Shown: positions 63,203 to 64,000 of the stretch, in pieces
How positions within the stretch are numbered: position 1 is the first letter of the stretch
Layout: each line of letters starts with the position of its first letter
Assembly (NCBI GenBank): GCA_964525165.1
Contig: CAZGGG010000009.1
Location: 1-64,000 of the forward strand
From: JAWLFI01 sp964525165
GTDB lineage: Bacteria > Bacteroidota > Bacteroidia > Chitinophagales > Saprospiraceae
Reading direction: 5' to 3'
Length of the DNA stretch: 64,000 bases
The notes under the pieces: generated by a model
The model's input: only the letters and a program-made list of their open reading frames with translations
Database searches by the model: none
What the model was told of the DNA's origin: nothing
Position numbers and translations under genes: made by a program

Positions 63203-64000
63203 ATGAACTCAAATTTACTTACAAATTTGGCGATATTGCTTGTGTTTCACCTAGTGAGCACTATTAATGTTTGGGGTCAGGTTCAACAAGAGACTATCAT
63301 CACAGGTACGACATATCAAAGTTCTGAAATATCAGGATTTGGTGAAATGATTATCAACAATCCTGAACATGGTTCTGCTTCTCTTATAGACAACGGAAGT
63401 AGATTTTATCTTTCTTATACTCCCGATTCCGGATATGTTGGTAAAGACACCTTAGTGTTTGAATATTCTCCGAATCCAAGTAGCATCGTTCACAGAGCTT
63501 ATCTTTTCGATATTCGTCAGTCCATTATCAAAACTGAAGATGATATATTCCCTATAACGAAGGGTTCGGATTATCAATATTTCCAGCTTGTGGATAATGA
63601 CTACGGATCACATGCTCCCCTTACCGTTTCAGAGGTACTTTTAGTGAAGGATGGGTTTGCATATGTTTCCAATGATTCATTGTTTTTCAAGCCATCATTT
63701 TCTTTTGAAGGAATTGCATCACTCGTTTATCAAGTATGCGATTCAATCGGACAATGTAGCAAGGGGAACGCACAATTTATAGTAGTGGATAGTGCGAATG
63801 TAGCACAGAACGATACGCTTGTTCTCTTTACTGCTCAAAACACTTCCGTAAAAATATTGATGACAGATACCGGATTTTCGGAATCTATTAGCCCTGTCAA
63901 GGGATATACGCAAAATCTATTGAACCAGCAGATTTTTGAGTATCATCCGTTCCAAAACCAAACGGGTCTTGATGAATTTGTGATGACCAATGGAAATGGG
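63203..64000 (+). CDS. Large secreted Ig/cadherin-like repeat protein, N-terminal part (3' end outside window)
   Basis: The frame from ATG 63203 is open for 266 codons to the window end with no stop. A signal peptide (about 1-26, ending NVWGQ) is followed by repeats of the bacterial cadherin/VCBS-like type, for example FYLSYTPDSGYVGKDTLVFE and LFFKPSFSFEGIASLVYQVC. Such proteins are surface adhesins or structural proteins, and in this phylum are usually exported by the type IX system; the sorting domain would be beyond the window. It is divergent from the gene at 61656-63077. Confidence 0.75.
   Translation, partial: MNSNLLTNLAILLVFHLVSTINVWGQVQQETIITGTTYQSSEISGFGEMIINNPEHGSASLIDNGSRFYLSYTPDSGYVGKDTLVFEYSPNPSSIVHRAYLFDIRQSIIKTEDDIFPITKGSDYQYFQLVDNDYGSHAPLTVSEVLLVKDGFAYVSNDSLFFKPSFSFEGIASLVYQVCDSIGQCSKGNAQFIVVDSANVAQNDTLVLFTAQNTSVKILMTDTGFSESISPVKGYTQNLLNQQIFEYHPFQNQTGLDEFVMTNGNG

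Overview
The window is a roughly 40% GC chromosomal segment of a member of the Bacteroidota, most likely an environmental or marine lineage. Three things point there. There are type IX secretion signatures: C-terminal sorting domains at 11272-12809, 22983-25130 and 51820-53562, a PorP/SprF protein at 36088-37164, and an Oar-like TonB receptor at 48360-51609. There are Bacteroidota-type promoters (TTTG, about 18 nt, TAnnTTTG). There are also characteristic families: a LptF/G permease, a DUF4369-type TlpA-like protein, a cryptochrome DASH, and the small conserved protein often mislabelled 'ABC transporter ATPase'. A Saprospiria affiliation is only a guess. Seven N runs, several inside genes and with inconsistent reading frames on either side, show that this is a scaffold, probably metagenome-derived. 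No rRNA, tRNA, CRISPR array, insertion sequence, phage or integrated element was seen.

Layout. 1-8486: argS end, glnS, a tandem OmpA-domain protein, pyrR-pyrB, a TlpA-like thioredoxin protein, a LptF/G permease and a PAP2 phosphatase. 8483-13883: xseA-xseB, sucC, a secreted metalloprotease, mdh. 13954-20400: a redoxin, a secreted unknown, an esterase-like hydrolase, mltG-tilS (translationally coupled TAATG), panB, a lipoprotein. 20537-30: dnaK, followed on the minus strand by a T9SS type-B protein coupled to a small membrane protein, and by a tightly overlapping periplasmic set (ChaN-like lipoprotein, small lipoprotein, SCO1, cytochrome c). 27602-36091: cryptochrome DASH, lolD-like ATPase plus DUF389 membrane protein, two GT4 glycosyltransferases and a RibBA-type protein whose GTP cyclohydrolase half has lost its zinc and catalytic motifs, then a TetR regulator divergent from two coupled small membrane proteins. 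36088-48285: PorP/SprF, cystathionine beta-synthase, LysM protein, kdsB, cdd, saccharopine dehydrogenase family, flippase, prmC, yciH, hscA, queuosine precursor transporter, CtlX-type hydrolase. 48360-64000: TonB receptor, a lamin-tail/plastocyanin secreted protein, patatin, RlmI-like methyltransferase, a PyrR-like phosphoribosyltransferase, an HdrC/HdrB-type iron-sulfur oxidoreductase operon with two small conserved genes, a lipoprotein, a CPD photolyase, an unknown helical protein, and the start of a large secreted Ig/cadherin-like protein.

The region is mainly core metabolism and cell-envelope housekeeping, packed tightly. Most convergent gene pairs touch or overlap at their 3' ends, and only a few intrinsic terminators are visible. 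No clearly new defence or mobile system is present. The most interesting items are the degenerate RibBA, the periplasmic haem/copper-type cluster, the HdrCB-type operon with its unnamed partners, the inverted repeat upstream of dnaK, and the TetR palindrome.
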